Below are positions 26,004-33,642 of a stretch of 64,000 nt of DNA, piece after piece (positions within the stretch are counted from its first letter, which is position 1; every line of letters begins with the position of its first letter). The stretch comes from UBA4416 sp943362175. Lineage in GTDB: Bacteria; Bacteroidota; Bacteroidia; B-17B0; Aurantibacillaceae. The DNA lies in contig CALRIU020000010.1 of assembly GCA_943362175.1 (NCBI GenBank), forward strand, positions 123,914 to 187,913, in the 5' to 3' direction. Both the position numbers and the translations under genes were made by a program. The notes below the pieces were generated by a model. It was not told the origin of the DNA. It searched no databases and saw only the letters and a program-made list of their open reading frames with translations.

Positions 26004-26863
26004 TATAATTTTTCAGGTTCCTGGATCACGGAGTCGGAGCTTTTGCTTTTGTCTTTTCCAAAGGCATAGCTTAGCCCGATTTGCGGGGAAAGCCCGAGGA
26101 TGCTGTGGTACATAGAGCTCAGGTCGATCTTGAGTCCCTTGTAGTTGACGCCCACACCAAAGGCAGCCTGGGTCGGGTAGGAGGAGGCTCCGGCGCGGAT
26201 GTACACGGTTTTGGCCGGAATGTACTCGATGCCGGCTTTAATGTTCACGGTTTGTGCCGATGTTTTTTCAGCTTCGGCCATGAGGAATACCTTTTGGGTA
26301 AACATGTATTGAGCGCCTACTTTGAAGATTGTCGGAATCTTTTCGTTATTGTAGTCGGTAATCTTCGCCCGGAAAGGATTATAAATGTGGGTGGCGATGG
26401 TAAGCTGCGGAAGAAGCCTGGCAGTAATGCCGAAAGAGCCTGTAAAGGCATGGGCCTGCCCGTAGATGTCGGCAATTTTTGTATTGAGGTAATCGAAGGC
26501 CACGCCGGCTGAAATATTTTCGCTCAGCTTGATCCCGTAGCTGAGGCTCAGCTGCGACTCACGGTACAGCTTATAGCCCAGCGATGAATAGCATAAACCG
26601 AAGGTTCCTTTTTTGATGGGCATTACTGCCGCAAAGCCACTCTGGGTAAGCTCTTTCAACAGGAAGCGGTTCTCGGCAAAAGCGCCCACTTCGGCCTGCC
26701 TCAAAAAGCCGATGCTTCCCTGGTTGTTACGAGTGCTCCAGACATCGCGCAGGGTAGAGGAGGCATGCCCCAGTGCCGCCGATCTCGCACCCAGCGGACC
26801 TTCGCCGTTGGAGGCAAAAAGCCGGCAGGACAAAAAGATAAGAGGGAGTAAAATTTTATTCAT
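26003..26863 (-). CDS. PorV/PorQ-like outer-membrane protein
   Basis: 286 residues with signal peptide MNKILLPLIFLSCRLFAS, then GARSAALGHASSTLRDVWSTRNNQGS, the N-terminal motif of FadL-fold PorV/PorQ/UPF0164 proteins, and strands ending IGLSYAFG. PorV and PorQ serve type IX secretion at the outer membrane; this one is shorter than PorV and its specific role is uncertain. Coupled to the downstream HhH-barrel gene by a TAATT junction. Confidence 0.72.
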   Translation of the reverse strand: MNKILLPLIFLSCRLFASNGEGPLGARSAALGHASSTLRDVWSTRNNQGSIGFLRQAEVGAFAENRFLLKELTQSGFAAVMPIKKGTFGLCYSSLGYKLYRESQLSLSYGIKLSENISAGVAFDYLNTKIADIYGQAHAFTGSFGITARLLPQLTIATHIYNPFRAKITDYNNEKIPTIFKVGAQYMFTQKVFLMAEAEKTSAQTVNIKAGIEYIPAKTVYIRAGASSYPTQAAFGVGVNYKGLKIDLSSMYHSILGLSPQIGLSYAFGKDKSKSSDSVIQEPEKL

Positions 26864-27070
26864 CTATACCAAATATAAACCAATTATTGAAAACACAAAA
26901 GATGTCATCGCAATTTAACAGGTATCATTTTTACCACAGAGGCATATACCGCCTGAACCGACGGGACTGGAATCACAGGAATAGAAGGAGATTATTGATA
27001 ACCGTGATTATCTCACAGGCAAGGCTATTTGCCCGGGGGCAAGTATCATATACTTGTGCAGGATGTAGAA

Positions 27071-27994
27071 TTACCAGCGCTCAAAATCGGTTACCAGCTT
27101 CCTGTCCTCTTTGTTTCTCAGGTTAAAGCTTGCTGCCAGTTCATAAGAGCCAACATTGCTGTTAAAATTATGGACGGTAGCGATATAGCTTCCTGTAACC
27201 GTAAAGAAGTGATGGCGAAAGCCCAGGCTTCCATGTACTGCATGTGAGGCAAGGCCGGTTTCCAGCACCAGGTGCTTAAAGAACAGCGCATTGATACTAA
27301 AGCTATGGTTATAGAAGTTCTGCTGCTTTTCGAAACGGTATATGGCATTTAATAGAACGTTATCGCCGATAAACAGGTTATAGGATGCGAAGAGGCTCAG
27401 GCGTACCGGCAGTTTGGAGGGGCCCAGTGTGCCTTCGTCGGGCTGGTTAATATGGAATACAGTGGTACCTATATACACATGTTTATAATTTACGACCAGA
27501 CCGGTGCTGAAGTCAATGTTGCTTTTGGTGACGTACCGCGTCATGTAAACCGGCCCCCACACAAAGCCGCGCCTTGGGTCAATCTGGCTTCCGTAGGTAA
27601 GTTTCCACTGATCCACCGTTCTTTGAAAATATGAGAACTGTATGGATGGAATGATCTTTAATTTCTGTTCAAAGAAACTTAAATGCCGGGCATAGCTCAG
27701 GTCGAAGCGGTCGGTAACAAGGGTTTTGTTTGCCTGGTCGTCGCGAAGGTATGCAAGGGCAATGCCTCCGCGGATGGGCCTGATGTAGGCATCCATACTG
27801 TTGTATAATGTCCTGTATGGGCTATTCAGGTCAACCCATTGGTTCCGGTAAGTGCCCTGGTAACGCAGGCCTCCGTTGCTTCCTGCAAATGAAGGGCTCA
27901 AGTGGAGCAGGGATTGCTGCGTATTGGTGAAGGCCGGATCCTGGGCACTTAGCCTGAGACTCCATGCAAAAAAAATAGCGGCAATGTATTTCAT
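27071..27994 (-). CDS. PorP/SprF family type IX secretion membrane protein
   Basis: 307 residues from ATG 27994: signal peptide MKYIAAIFFAWSLRLSAQ, then the family opening DPAFTNTQQSLLHLSPSFAGSNGGLRYQGTYRNQW, and a barrel to the end. PorP/SprF proteins anchor or accompany secreted adhesins in gliding and type IX secretion. Upstream in-frame start 28021 is rejected because it lies before the signal peptide. No large adhesin gene is adjacent. The 207 bases to the next gene contain only a small palindrome (27040-27056). Confidence 0.88.
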   Translation of the reverse strand: MKYIAAIFFAWSLRLSAQDPAFTNTQQSLLHLSPSFAGSNGGLRYQGTYRNQWVDLNSPYRTLYNSMDAYIRPIRGGIALAYLRDDQANKTLVTDRFDLSYARHLSFFEQKLKIIPSIQFSYFQRTVDQWKLTYGSQIDPRRGFVWGPVYMTRYVTKSNIDFSTGLVVNYKHVYIGTTVFHINQPDEGTLGPSKLPVRLSLFASYNLFIGDNVLLNAIYRFEKQQNFYNHSFSINALFFKHLVLETGLASHAVHGSLGFRHHFFTVTGSYIATVHNFNSNVGSYELAASFNLRNKEDRKLVTDFERW

Positions 27995-28046
27995 GACGAT
28001 GGGTTTTAATGTGTATAACAAAAACAGGTTACAGAATTCCTGAAAA

Positions 28047-28078
28047 ACAAAAAACCACCGTGCTTAAACGGTGGTTTT
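28047..28078 (-). terminator. Terminator after the GAPDH gene
   Basis: 11-base arms AAAACCACCGT (28051-28061) and ACGGTGGTTTT (28068-28078), followed on the minus strand by TTTTTTG. Confidence 0.8.
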
Positions 28079-28106
28079 CTCAAAATAATGGTAGTGTTGT
28101 GTTACT

Positions 28107-28196
28107 CCGGCTTGTCACCCTGAGCGGAGTCGAAGGGCGGCAAGCGTTCATCCGTATAAGATGGCTTTGCCGCAAGAAGCGGCTTGCAATGACCTA
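28107..28196. repeat. Short intergenic repeat with CTGAGCGGAGTCGAAG
   Basis: GCTTGTCACCCTGAGCGGAGTCG and a partly complementary continuation GGCGGCAAGCG. The same motif in either orientation is at 15484 and 36076. Also contains GCTTTGCCGCAAGAAGCGGCTTGC. It lies just past the GAPDH gene. Confidence 0.5.
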
Positions 28197-28200
28197 ACTA

Positions 28201-29664
28201 CTAGTAATAAATAGCCCTGCGTACTTCCGAAATGTATTTCGAGAAGCGGATCACCTGGCGGGTGTAGCCATACTCATTGTCATACCAGATGTAAAGCACG
28301 ATGCTCTTTTTATCCGGAGAGATAATGGTTGCATTGCTGTCGTATACCGAAGGGCAGGGATTTCCAACCACATCGGATGATACCAGCTCGTTGCTGAAGG
28401 CATACTGGATCTGCTCAACCAATGATCCGTTGAGGGCATACTTGCGCATGATCTCGTTTACCTCTTCTAACGATGTTTCCCGGTTGATGTTCAGGTTCAG
28501 GATCGCTAAAGACACGTTTGGAGTCGGGACACGCACCGAGTTGGCGGTGAATTTTCCGGCTAAGTGCGGCAATACTTTTTTCAGGGCGCTTTCTGCACCT
28601 GTTTCTGTAATGACCATGTTCAGCGCAGCAGAGCGGCCACGACGGTATTTTTTGTGGTAGTTGTCCAGTAAGTTCTGGTCATTGGTATAAGAGTGAACCG
28701 TTTCGATGTGCCCTTTGGCAATTCCCAGCTCTTTATCGATCACATACAGCACCGGCATGATGGCGTTGGTAGTGCAGCTCGCCGCTGAGAAGATCTTCGT
28801 GTTTTTCAGGTCTACCGTTTCGTGGTTCACGCCGTGTACCACGTTAGGCACATTGCCTTTGGCAGGAGCGGTCAGTAATACCTTGTCCACGCCTTTGGCT
28901 TTTAAGTGCCTGCTCAGCTCTACGTCGTCCCTGAACACACCGGTATTGTCGATCAGTAAAGCGTTCTCAATGCCCCAGGCCGTGTAGTCCACATCTTCCG
29001 GGTTTTTGGCGTCGATCATGTGTACGGTGTGCCCGTTGATGATCAGGGCGCTGTTCTTCACATCTTCAATCACCGTTCCGGGAAAATTTCCGTGTACAGA
29101 ATCGGTGCGCAATAAATCGGCACGTTTCACAATATCTTCTGCCGAGTTGCCACGGGTGACAATGGCGCGTAAGCGCAGCTGCTCGCCTTTGCCGGCCTGT
29201 GAAATGATCTCGCGTGCTGCCAGGCGGCCGATCCGTCCAAAGCCGTATAATATCACATCTTTCGGCGTTTGCGTGTATTTTTTGCCAATCAGGTCTTTCA
29301 GCTTATCGTTGATGAAATCAGTAGCGGTTTTGTAATTCGCTTTTTCCTGTTGGTATTCGTAAGCCAGTTTACCAATATCGATACGGGAAGGACAAACATC
29401 GCTTTTATACAATTCATTCGCCAGCATCACGCTGTCGCTTACTGAAATGGATTTTTTTACGATGTCTTTGGCATATAAATGCAGGTTCATGATCTCGCTT
29501 GCACTTCTGTCTTTCAGCTGGTTCCTGAACAGGATCAGCTCTATGGATTTTTCAAACCATAATTTACCGATAATGCCTATCAGGTCGATAGCCGCTTTCT
29601 CCTGGGCGATGTACTCATTTAACTGCGATTCGTAGCCTTTGTTTGTCTTTTCTTTGGTTTCCAT
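28201..29664 (-). CDS. Glyceraldehyde-3-phosphate dehydrogenase, long form
   Basis: 487 residues. An N-terminal extension of about 135 helical residues precedes the Rossmann motif GFGRIGR (141-147); the active-site cysteine is Cys297 in SAASCTTN, and the C-terminus has YDNEYGYTRQVIRFSKYI. The long form is typical of Bacteroidota and some marine bacteria; the purpose of the extension is unclear. Cofactor preference cannot be read with confidence. Single-gene unit ending in a terminator at 28047-28078. Confidence 0.95.
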   Translation of the reverse strand: METKEKTNKGYESQLNEYIAQEKAAIDLIGIIGKLWFEKSIELILFRNQLKDRSASEIMNLHLYAKDIVKKSISVSDSVMLANELYKSDVCPSRIDIGKLAYEYQQEKANYKTATDFINDKLKDLIGKKYTQTPKDVILYGFGRIGRLAAREIISQAGKGEQLRLRAIVTRGNSAEDIVKRADLLRTDSVHGNFPGTVIEDVKNSALIINGHTVHMIDAKNPEDVDYTAWGIENALLIDNTGVFRDDVELSRHLKAKGVDKVLLTAPAKGNVPNVVHGVNHETVDLKNTKIFSAASCTTNAIMPVLYVIDKELGIAKGHIETVHSYTNDQNLLDNYHKKYRRGRSAALNMVITETGAESALKKVLPHLAGKFTANSVRVPTPNVSLAILNLNINRETSLEEVNEIMRKYALNGSLVEQIQYAFSNELVSSDVVGNPCPSVYDSNATIISPDKKSIVLYIWYDNEYGYTRQVIRFSKYISEVRRAIYY

Positions 29665-29723
29665 GTTTGTTTATTGGTCACGCCGGGCGTGAGGGTTTTA
29701 TGATGGGTTATTGGTTTTTACGC

Positions 29724-30413
29724 TTAATGCTCTTCTTCTTCGCCGTACTCTTCTTCAAATCCTTCGTCCTCATCCTCATTGTCCAGCATTTCCTCTTCCT
29801 CGTCGCCTCCTACATCTTCGCCTTCTTCCGCCTCCAGGTGGTTCAGGTCACCCTCATCCACACCGTTGGTGTCGTTTTTAATGGATTTGTAGATCTCGCT
29901 TTCGTCCACTTCGGCATCCGCCAGCATGGTGCTCATGAGCTGGTCCGGCGTCAGTTCGCCTTTTGTCATCTGTGTTTGCTTGTATTGCTTCGGTGGGTTA
30001 CCGATAGACCTGACGATTGCCGGGAAGCTGCCTTTCGGATTATCCGGAAGGATCTTCATCAGCTCAATGCAGAAGGTCCATTTTACAGCCGGGTCAAATA
30101 CATACAGAAAGCGCTGGCGCGGGCTTTCAATGAATTTCGCAATCTTGGTTGCCGACATTAATTTTTTCGGCGCCACTTTCAGCCTGATCTCTTCTTCATC
30201 GAGCTCAAGGTCTTCCTTACGCAGGGTCACCTCCTGGTCTTTTCTCCAGTAATCGTCGCTTACAAAAAAAGAAGCGGAGTGCTTGCGGTCAAACTTAAAG
30301 GCATCCTGGATAATGGAGTGGAAATCTTCAAAGGTTTGTGAAGATAAGATCTCTATCTCCCTGTAAATGTCTTCGTTGTCTTCTACGAATATTTTAAACT
30401 TATATATGGCCAT
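29724..30413 (-). CDS. Plasmid pRiA4b ORF-3-like protein with acidic tail
   Basis: 229 residues. The first half (AIYKFKIFVEDNEDIYREIEILSSQTFEDFHSIIQDAFKFD) is the beta-grasp-like pRiA4b ORF-3/IS1096 TnpR family. The last 60 residues are almost wholly Glu/Asp (EEEEMLDNEDEDEGFEEEYGEEEEH), unusual and likely disordered. Despite the family name no mobile element is nearby, and Bacteroidota genomes commonly carry this gene in core regions. Function unknown. A -7 box TACCTTTG lies at 30465-30458. Confidence 0.85.
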   Translation of the reverse strand: MAIYKFKIFVEDNEDIYREIEILSSQTFEDFHSIIQDAFKFDRKHSASFFVSDDYWRKDQEVTLRKEDLELDEEEIRLKVAPKKLMSATKIAKFIESPRQRFLYVFDPAVKWTFCIELMKILPDNPKGSFPAIVRSIGNPPKQYKQTQMTKGELTPDQLMSTMLADAEVDESEIYKSIKNDTNGVDEGDLNHLEAEEGEDVGGDEEEEMLDNEDEDEGFEEEYGEEEEH

Positions 30414-30457
30414 AGTAGGTACTGGTAGCTGTATAAACTGGCTTTTGGTTCAGGCTG

Positions 30458-30465
30458 CAAAGGTA
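30458..30465 (-). promoter_or_regulatory. -7 box TACCTTTG of the pRiA4b-like gene
   Basis: Perfect TAnnTTTG on the minus strand, 44 bases before the ATG; no clear -33 box. Confidence 0.42.
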
Positions 30466-30525
30466 CATCACGCATTTAAACGAACCGCCATAATTATGCC
30501 TTCTTCTTGTTAAATTATCAAATTC

Positions 30526-30981
30526 CTAAGCTTTGGTAACGATGGCATTATTGCCTTCAAAATTAAAATTCCAGCCACGCTCAAATATTTTCGGCAGATA
30601 CCGCTTGTAAAGCTTCAGGCGGGCATTGCCTTTGATTTTATTCTTTTTCTGCTCTTTTTCGGAGCCGTGTTCCTCTTCGTCGTCACGGTCTATCGCATGA
30701 AATTCATAGATATTCACCTTTGAGTGCTGATCGATAAAGTCCTTCACGATCATCACGATGGTATTCATCACCTTGTACACCTCGCCACGATTGGTCGTCA
30801 CGTATTCCTCGCCTTCGAACTCCTCGTTGATCACGCCAAACACAATGGTGGAGTGGAGGATGTTATCCTGCCTCCTGCCGAACCTCACCTCATAGCGTAA
30901 CCCGGACGATGTATTGAAATAATACACCCCGGCGCTTTTGATCGGAGGGAATTCTATCGTGAATATGGAGGTATCTGGCAT
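30526..30981 (-). CDS. Hypothetical protein (151 aa)
   Basis: Soluble protein without signal peptide. An N-terminal beta-rich part (TIEFPPIKSAGVYYFNTSSGLRYEVRFGRRQDN) is followed by a helix and a Glu/Lys-rich segment (DRDDEEEHGSEKEQKKNKIKG) and a conserved-looking end (YKRYLPKIFERGWNFNFEGN). ATG 30981 chosen; GTG 30990 is an alternative. It begins 23 bases after the dehydrogenase stop, so it may be co-transcribed. Family not recognised; a phage-free core context. Confidence 0.72.
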   Translation of the reverse strand: MPDTSIFTIEFPPIKSAGVYYFNTSSGLRYEVRFGRRQDNILHSTIVFGVINEEFEGEEYVTTNRGEVYKVMNTIVMIVKDFIDQHSKVNIYEFHAIDRDDEEEHGSEKEQKKNKIKGNARLKLYKRYLPKIFERGWNFNFEGNNAIVTKA

Positions 30982-31004
30982 TGGATGCACCCGGGGTTGG
31001 TTTT

Positions 31005-31916
31005 TTAAGCAGGAATGTGTTGTTGCTGTTTTTTGAAACGCTCGGCCAGCACCAGGTCTTTGGTACCGCCCGAATAATCATAGAACCCTTTGCCGCTTTT
31101 CACGCCCAGGTGGCCGGCAGTAACCATATTCACCAGTAAAGGGCATGGGGCATATTTCGGGTTGCCGAAGCCGTCCTGCAACACGCGCATGATGTTGAGG
31201 CAAACGTCGAGCCCGATAAAATCCGCCAGCTGCAAAGGCCCCATCGGGTGGGCCATTCCCAGCTTCATCACTGTATCGATCTCTTCCACACCGGCAACGC
31301 CTTCGTACAGGGTAATGATGGCTTCGTTGATCATCGGCATCAGGATCTTGTTGGCGACGAAGCCCGGGTAGTCATTTACTTCCGTCGGGATCTTGTTCAG
31401 CTTTTTAGATAGGTCCATGATCGTGCTGCACACTTCGTTGCTGGTAGAGTAACCGCGGATCACCTCGATGAGCTTCATCACAGGAACCGGGTTCATAAAG
31501 TGCATGCCGATCACTTTGTCTGCACGCTTCGTTACAGCGGCAATCTGCGTAATGGAAATAGAGGAGGTGTTGCTTGCCAGGATGGTATTGGCAGGACAGA
31601 TCTCATCCAGCTGCTTGAAAATATCGAGTTTGATCTTCACATTTTCGCTGGCGGCTTCCACAACCAGGTCGGCATTTTTAGCGCCTTCTTCCAGCTTCGT
31701 AAAGGTTTTGATATTGGCCAGCGTTGAAGCCTTTTCAGCTTCCGTAAGTGAGCCTTTCGTTACCTGGCGGTCAAGATTTTTGGAAATGGTGGCGAGCGCC
31801 TTTTCAAGAGCCTTATCGCTGATGTCTACAAGGCTCACCGAGAAGCCGTGTTGTGCAAATACATGCGCTATCCCATTTCCCATGGTTCCGCTGCCGATCA
31901 CTGTAATATGTTTCAT
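31005..31916 (-). CDS. 3-hydroxybutyryl-CoA / 3-hydroxyacyl-CoA dehydrogenase
   Basis: 303 residues with the NAD-binding N-terminus ITVIGSGTMGNGIAHVFAQHG, the catalytic region FMNPVPVMKLIEVIRG and the C-terminal domain KLGMAHPMGPLQLADFIGLDVCLNIM. It oxidises (S)-3-hydroxyacyl-CoA or reduces acetoacetyl-CoA; lack of an enoyl-CoA hydratase domain and the length point to the short Hbd type. The 424 bases between this gene and gcvH are AT-rich and, apart from the gcvH leader, show nothing recognisable. Confidence 0.94.
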   Translation of the reverse strand: MKHITVIGSGTMGNGIAHVFAQHGFSVSLVDISDKALEKALATISKNLDRQVTKGSLTEAEKASTLANIKTFTKLEEGAKNADLVVEAASENVKIKLDIFKQLDEICPANTILASNTSSISITQIAAVTKRADKVIGMHFMNPVPVMKLIEVIRGYSTSNEVCSTIMDLSKKLNKIPTEVNDYPGFVANKILMPMINEAIITLYEGVAGVEEIDTVMKLGMAHPMGPLQLADFIGLDVCLNIMRVLQDGFGNPKYAPCPLLVNMVTAGHLGVKSGKGFYDYSGGTKDLVLAERFKKQQQHIPA

Positions 31917-32217
31917 TAGGTTATATTTTATTGTTTTAAAGGACTGATGGTATTGCCTTTTTTTGTAAACGCGGCAATTTCATTTAGTGTAAACTGGATG
32001 TGATGTGTTGGTTAATAAATCGCTTCTGTTTCAGGGCTTAAAAATACTATATAATAACGATATAAAAAGCATACTCAAACCTTGTTTATGCGTTGTAAAT
32101 CTAAAAGCTGGATGTGATAAATACAAATAGAGTTTTAAACGTTGGAGGATCGCTGGCTGTGAGTAAAAAAAACAGGTATTTTATTAGACTAATTCTTTCT
32201 TTTTCGTAGAAAGATGA
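31917..32217. other. AT-rich intergenic stretch, no feature seen
   Basis: Between the divergent hbd-type gene and the gcvH promoter. No ORF with coding character, no tRNA, no family repeat and no strong hairpin was found. Confidence 0.5.
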
Positions 32218-32225
32218 TATATTTG
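32218..32225 (+). promoter_or_regulatory. gcvH promoter -7 box TATATTTG
   Basis: Perfect TAnnTTTG, with a T-rich run (TTTCTTTTT) 15-25 bases upstream instead of a clear TTG. It predicts a 110-base leader for gcvH. Confidence 0.5.
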
Positions 32226-32255
32226 TGCAAAAAATTTAACTATGAAATAGCCATC

Positions 32256-32291
32256 ATGACCACAGCTTGTTGTAATGACAACCGCAAATGA
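32256..32291 (+). CDS. Possible leader peptide MTTACCNDNRK in the gcvH 5' region
   Basis: A 12-codon frame lies in the gcvH leader, 30 bases after the -7 box, and contains adjacent Cys codons. Its stop overlaps an ATGATGATG run. Only position and the long leader suggest it; chance is quite possible. Confidence 0.2.
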   Translation: MTTACCNDNRK

Positions 32292-32340
32292 TGATGACAG
32301 GGCTATACCAATCAGGTAACTAAAAAAATAAAATTTACTT

Positions 32341-32721
32341 ATGAATTTTCCAGCTGAACTAAAGTACACCAAAGATCACGAATGGGTTCGTGTAGAAGGA
32401 AGCGAAGCCTACGTCGGCATCACTGATTTTGCTCAAAAAGAATTAGGAGATATCGTTTATGTCGACGTCACGACAGTAGGAGAGATCGTGGCGCGCGGAG
32501 ACCTGTTCGGAACCGTTGAAGCTGTGAAAACCGTATCTGACCTGTTCATGCCTTTAACCGGTAAAGTTCTGGAAGTCAATAAAGATATCGATAGTACACC
32601 TGAGGCTGTTAATACAGATCCTTATGGAAAAGGCTGGATGATCAAAATCAGCGTGGAGAGCACGCCTGAATTACAGGATCTTTTATCTGCCGAGGCCTAC
32701 AAAGCCCTGATCGGAGCTTAA
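32341..32721 (+). CDS. gcvH: Glycine cleavage system H protein
   Basis: 126-residue lipoyl carrier that shuttles the aminomethyl group between the P, T and L proteins. The lipoyl lysine is Lys63 in GTVEAVKTVSDL; KYTKDHEWVRVEG and the end EDLL-type motif (PELQDLLSAEAYKALIG) confirm the family. The other gcv genes are not nearby, as is usual in Bacteroidota. A long leader precedes it and an intrinsic terminator follows, before the VanZ-like gene. Confidence 0.97.
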   Translation: MNFPAELKYTKDHEWVRVEGSEAYVGITDFAQKELGDIVYVDVTTVGEIVARGDLFGTVEAVKTVSDLFMPLTGKVLEVNKDIDSTPEAVNTDPYGKGWMIKISVESTPELQDLLSAEAYKALIGA

Positions 32722-32745
32722 TTACAACCTTCTATCATATAATAG

Positions 32746-32779
32746 CCTTCTGTATGGTCACATGCAGAAGGTTTTTTTA
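32746..32779 (+). terminator. gcvH terminator
   Basis: CCTTCTGTATG pairs with CATGCAGAAGG (one mismatch) around a 4-base loop and is followed by seven T. Confidence 0.75.
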
Positions 32780-32790
32780 TATACATCTTC

Positions 32791-32838
32791 GGTGGTTTCG
32801 GGAGCCTCAACCACCGCTTATTGACTGAGGCTCCCGAA
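32791..32838. repeat. Overlapping inverted repeats before the VanZ-like gene
   Basis: TTCGGGAGCCTCA (32797-32809) is perfectly complementary to TGAGGCTCCCGAA (32826-32838). A second, competing pair GGTGGTT (32791-32797) / AACCACC (32809-32815) shares the first arm, so the two folds exclude each other. It ends 9 bases before the next ATG. Confidence 0.6.
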
Positions 32839-32847
32839 GTCAACAAC

Positions 32848-33240
32848 ATGAAACCATTCCTTTTAAAATACGTCTTTCCCTTTGCCCTTGCCTGGACAGC
32901 TGTGATCTTTGCGCTCTGCTGCACGCCTGGCCGGTATGTCCCCACAGCCCATTGGCTCGACCTGCTGAGCTTCGACAAGCTGGTGCATGCCAGTATCTTT
33001 TTTGTTTTATCGTCGCTTTGGTTTTTTTTCCTGGTGAAGAGCGGAAATGTGAGGGCATCAGGCATCGCCCTGGTGATAACGGCCTGCATCGGCTACGGTG
33101 GGATGCTCGAGGTCCTGCAGGCAACCGTGTTCAGCCAGCGTAGCGGCGACTGGGCCGATTTTATAGCCAATTCCCTGGGTTGCCTCCTGGCCCTGCTGTT
33201 TTTCAGGCGGAAAAAGTGGTTTACGAAGCAGGTAAGGTAA
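32848..33240 (+). CDS. VanZ-like family membrane protein
   Basis: 130 residues with four hydrophobic helices (about 8-24, 46-63, 71-88, 104-118). The VanZ-like pattern is visible: SFDKLVHASIFFVLSSLWFF and the GDWADFIANSLGCLLALLFF stretch. VanZ proteins are membrane proteins of unclear function, first seen in teicoplanin resistance. ATG 32848 chosen because the upstream frame falls in the inverted repeat. VanZ-like genes often follow gcvH in Bacteroidota. Confidence 0.88.
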   Translation: MKPFLLKYVFPFALAWTAVIFALCCTPGRYVPTAHWLDLLSFDKLVHASIFFVLSSLWFFFLVKSGNVRASGIALVITACIGYGGMLEVLQATVFSQRSGDWADFIANSLGCLLALLFFRRKKWFTKQVR

Positions 33241-33290
33241 ACCGAATCAGATAATTTTCCGGTAATGTATCTGGCTTAAGTCATCGGTAT

Positions 33291-33384
33291 TTTGCGCCAT
33301 GGGATGCAAAGGGCCTGGTTCCTTTCCTGCACCGGTCCTTGTGCGGGAAAGAACCGGAACAACGTGGAGCCCGGCGCAGCCAGG
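33291..33384 (+). repeat. Structured intergenic element, class I (copy R3)
   Basis: Head TTTGCGCCATGGGATGC, hairpin GGTTCCTTTCCTGCAC / GTGCGGGAAAGAACC with the bulged C, then GGAGCCCGGCGC. Outer pair GCGCC (33294-33298) / GGCGC (33373-33377). Between vanZ-like and trxB; the remainder of 33241-33642 shows no gene. Confidence 0.75.
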
Positions 33385-33642
33385 CCTTCCGCTGGTTGCT
33401 GATCCTATCGAAGCACTTGCGGAAGGAGGCGCCCTGAAAAATAAGGCATCCGGATATCTGCCGTTTTCGTAATTGATACATGAAAACCAAGAATTATAAA
33501 CAATCCCGGGCTTTTATTGTCTTCCGTCAGGAATGCCATTTCTTCCTCTTAAACTATTCAAAACTTTTTAACCATTAAAAATTCTTTGTCCTAATAGTAT
33601 TACTTTCGTGGACTTATTAAAAAACAAACCATTTATTTTATT

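Noticed and set aside
27040..27056. CAAGTAT-CAT-ATACTTG as terminator of the PorP-like gene
   Set aside because: Stem is A/T-rich and has no T tract.
29678..29692. Palindrome TCACGCC-G-GGCGTGA between the GAPDH and pRiA4b-like genes, considered as terminator
   Set aside because: No T run follows on either strand; it may be only a chance hairpin.
32226..32340. Glycine riboswitch before gcvH
   Set aside because: No tandem aptamer architecture or glycine-aptamer core can be seen in the 115-base leader.
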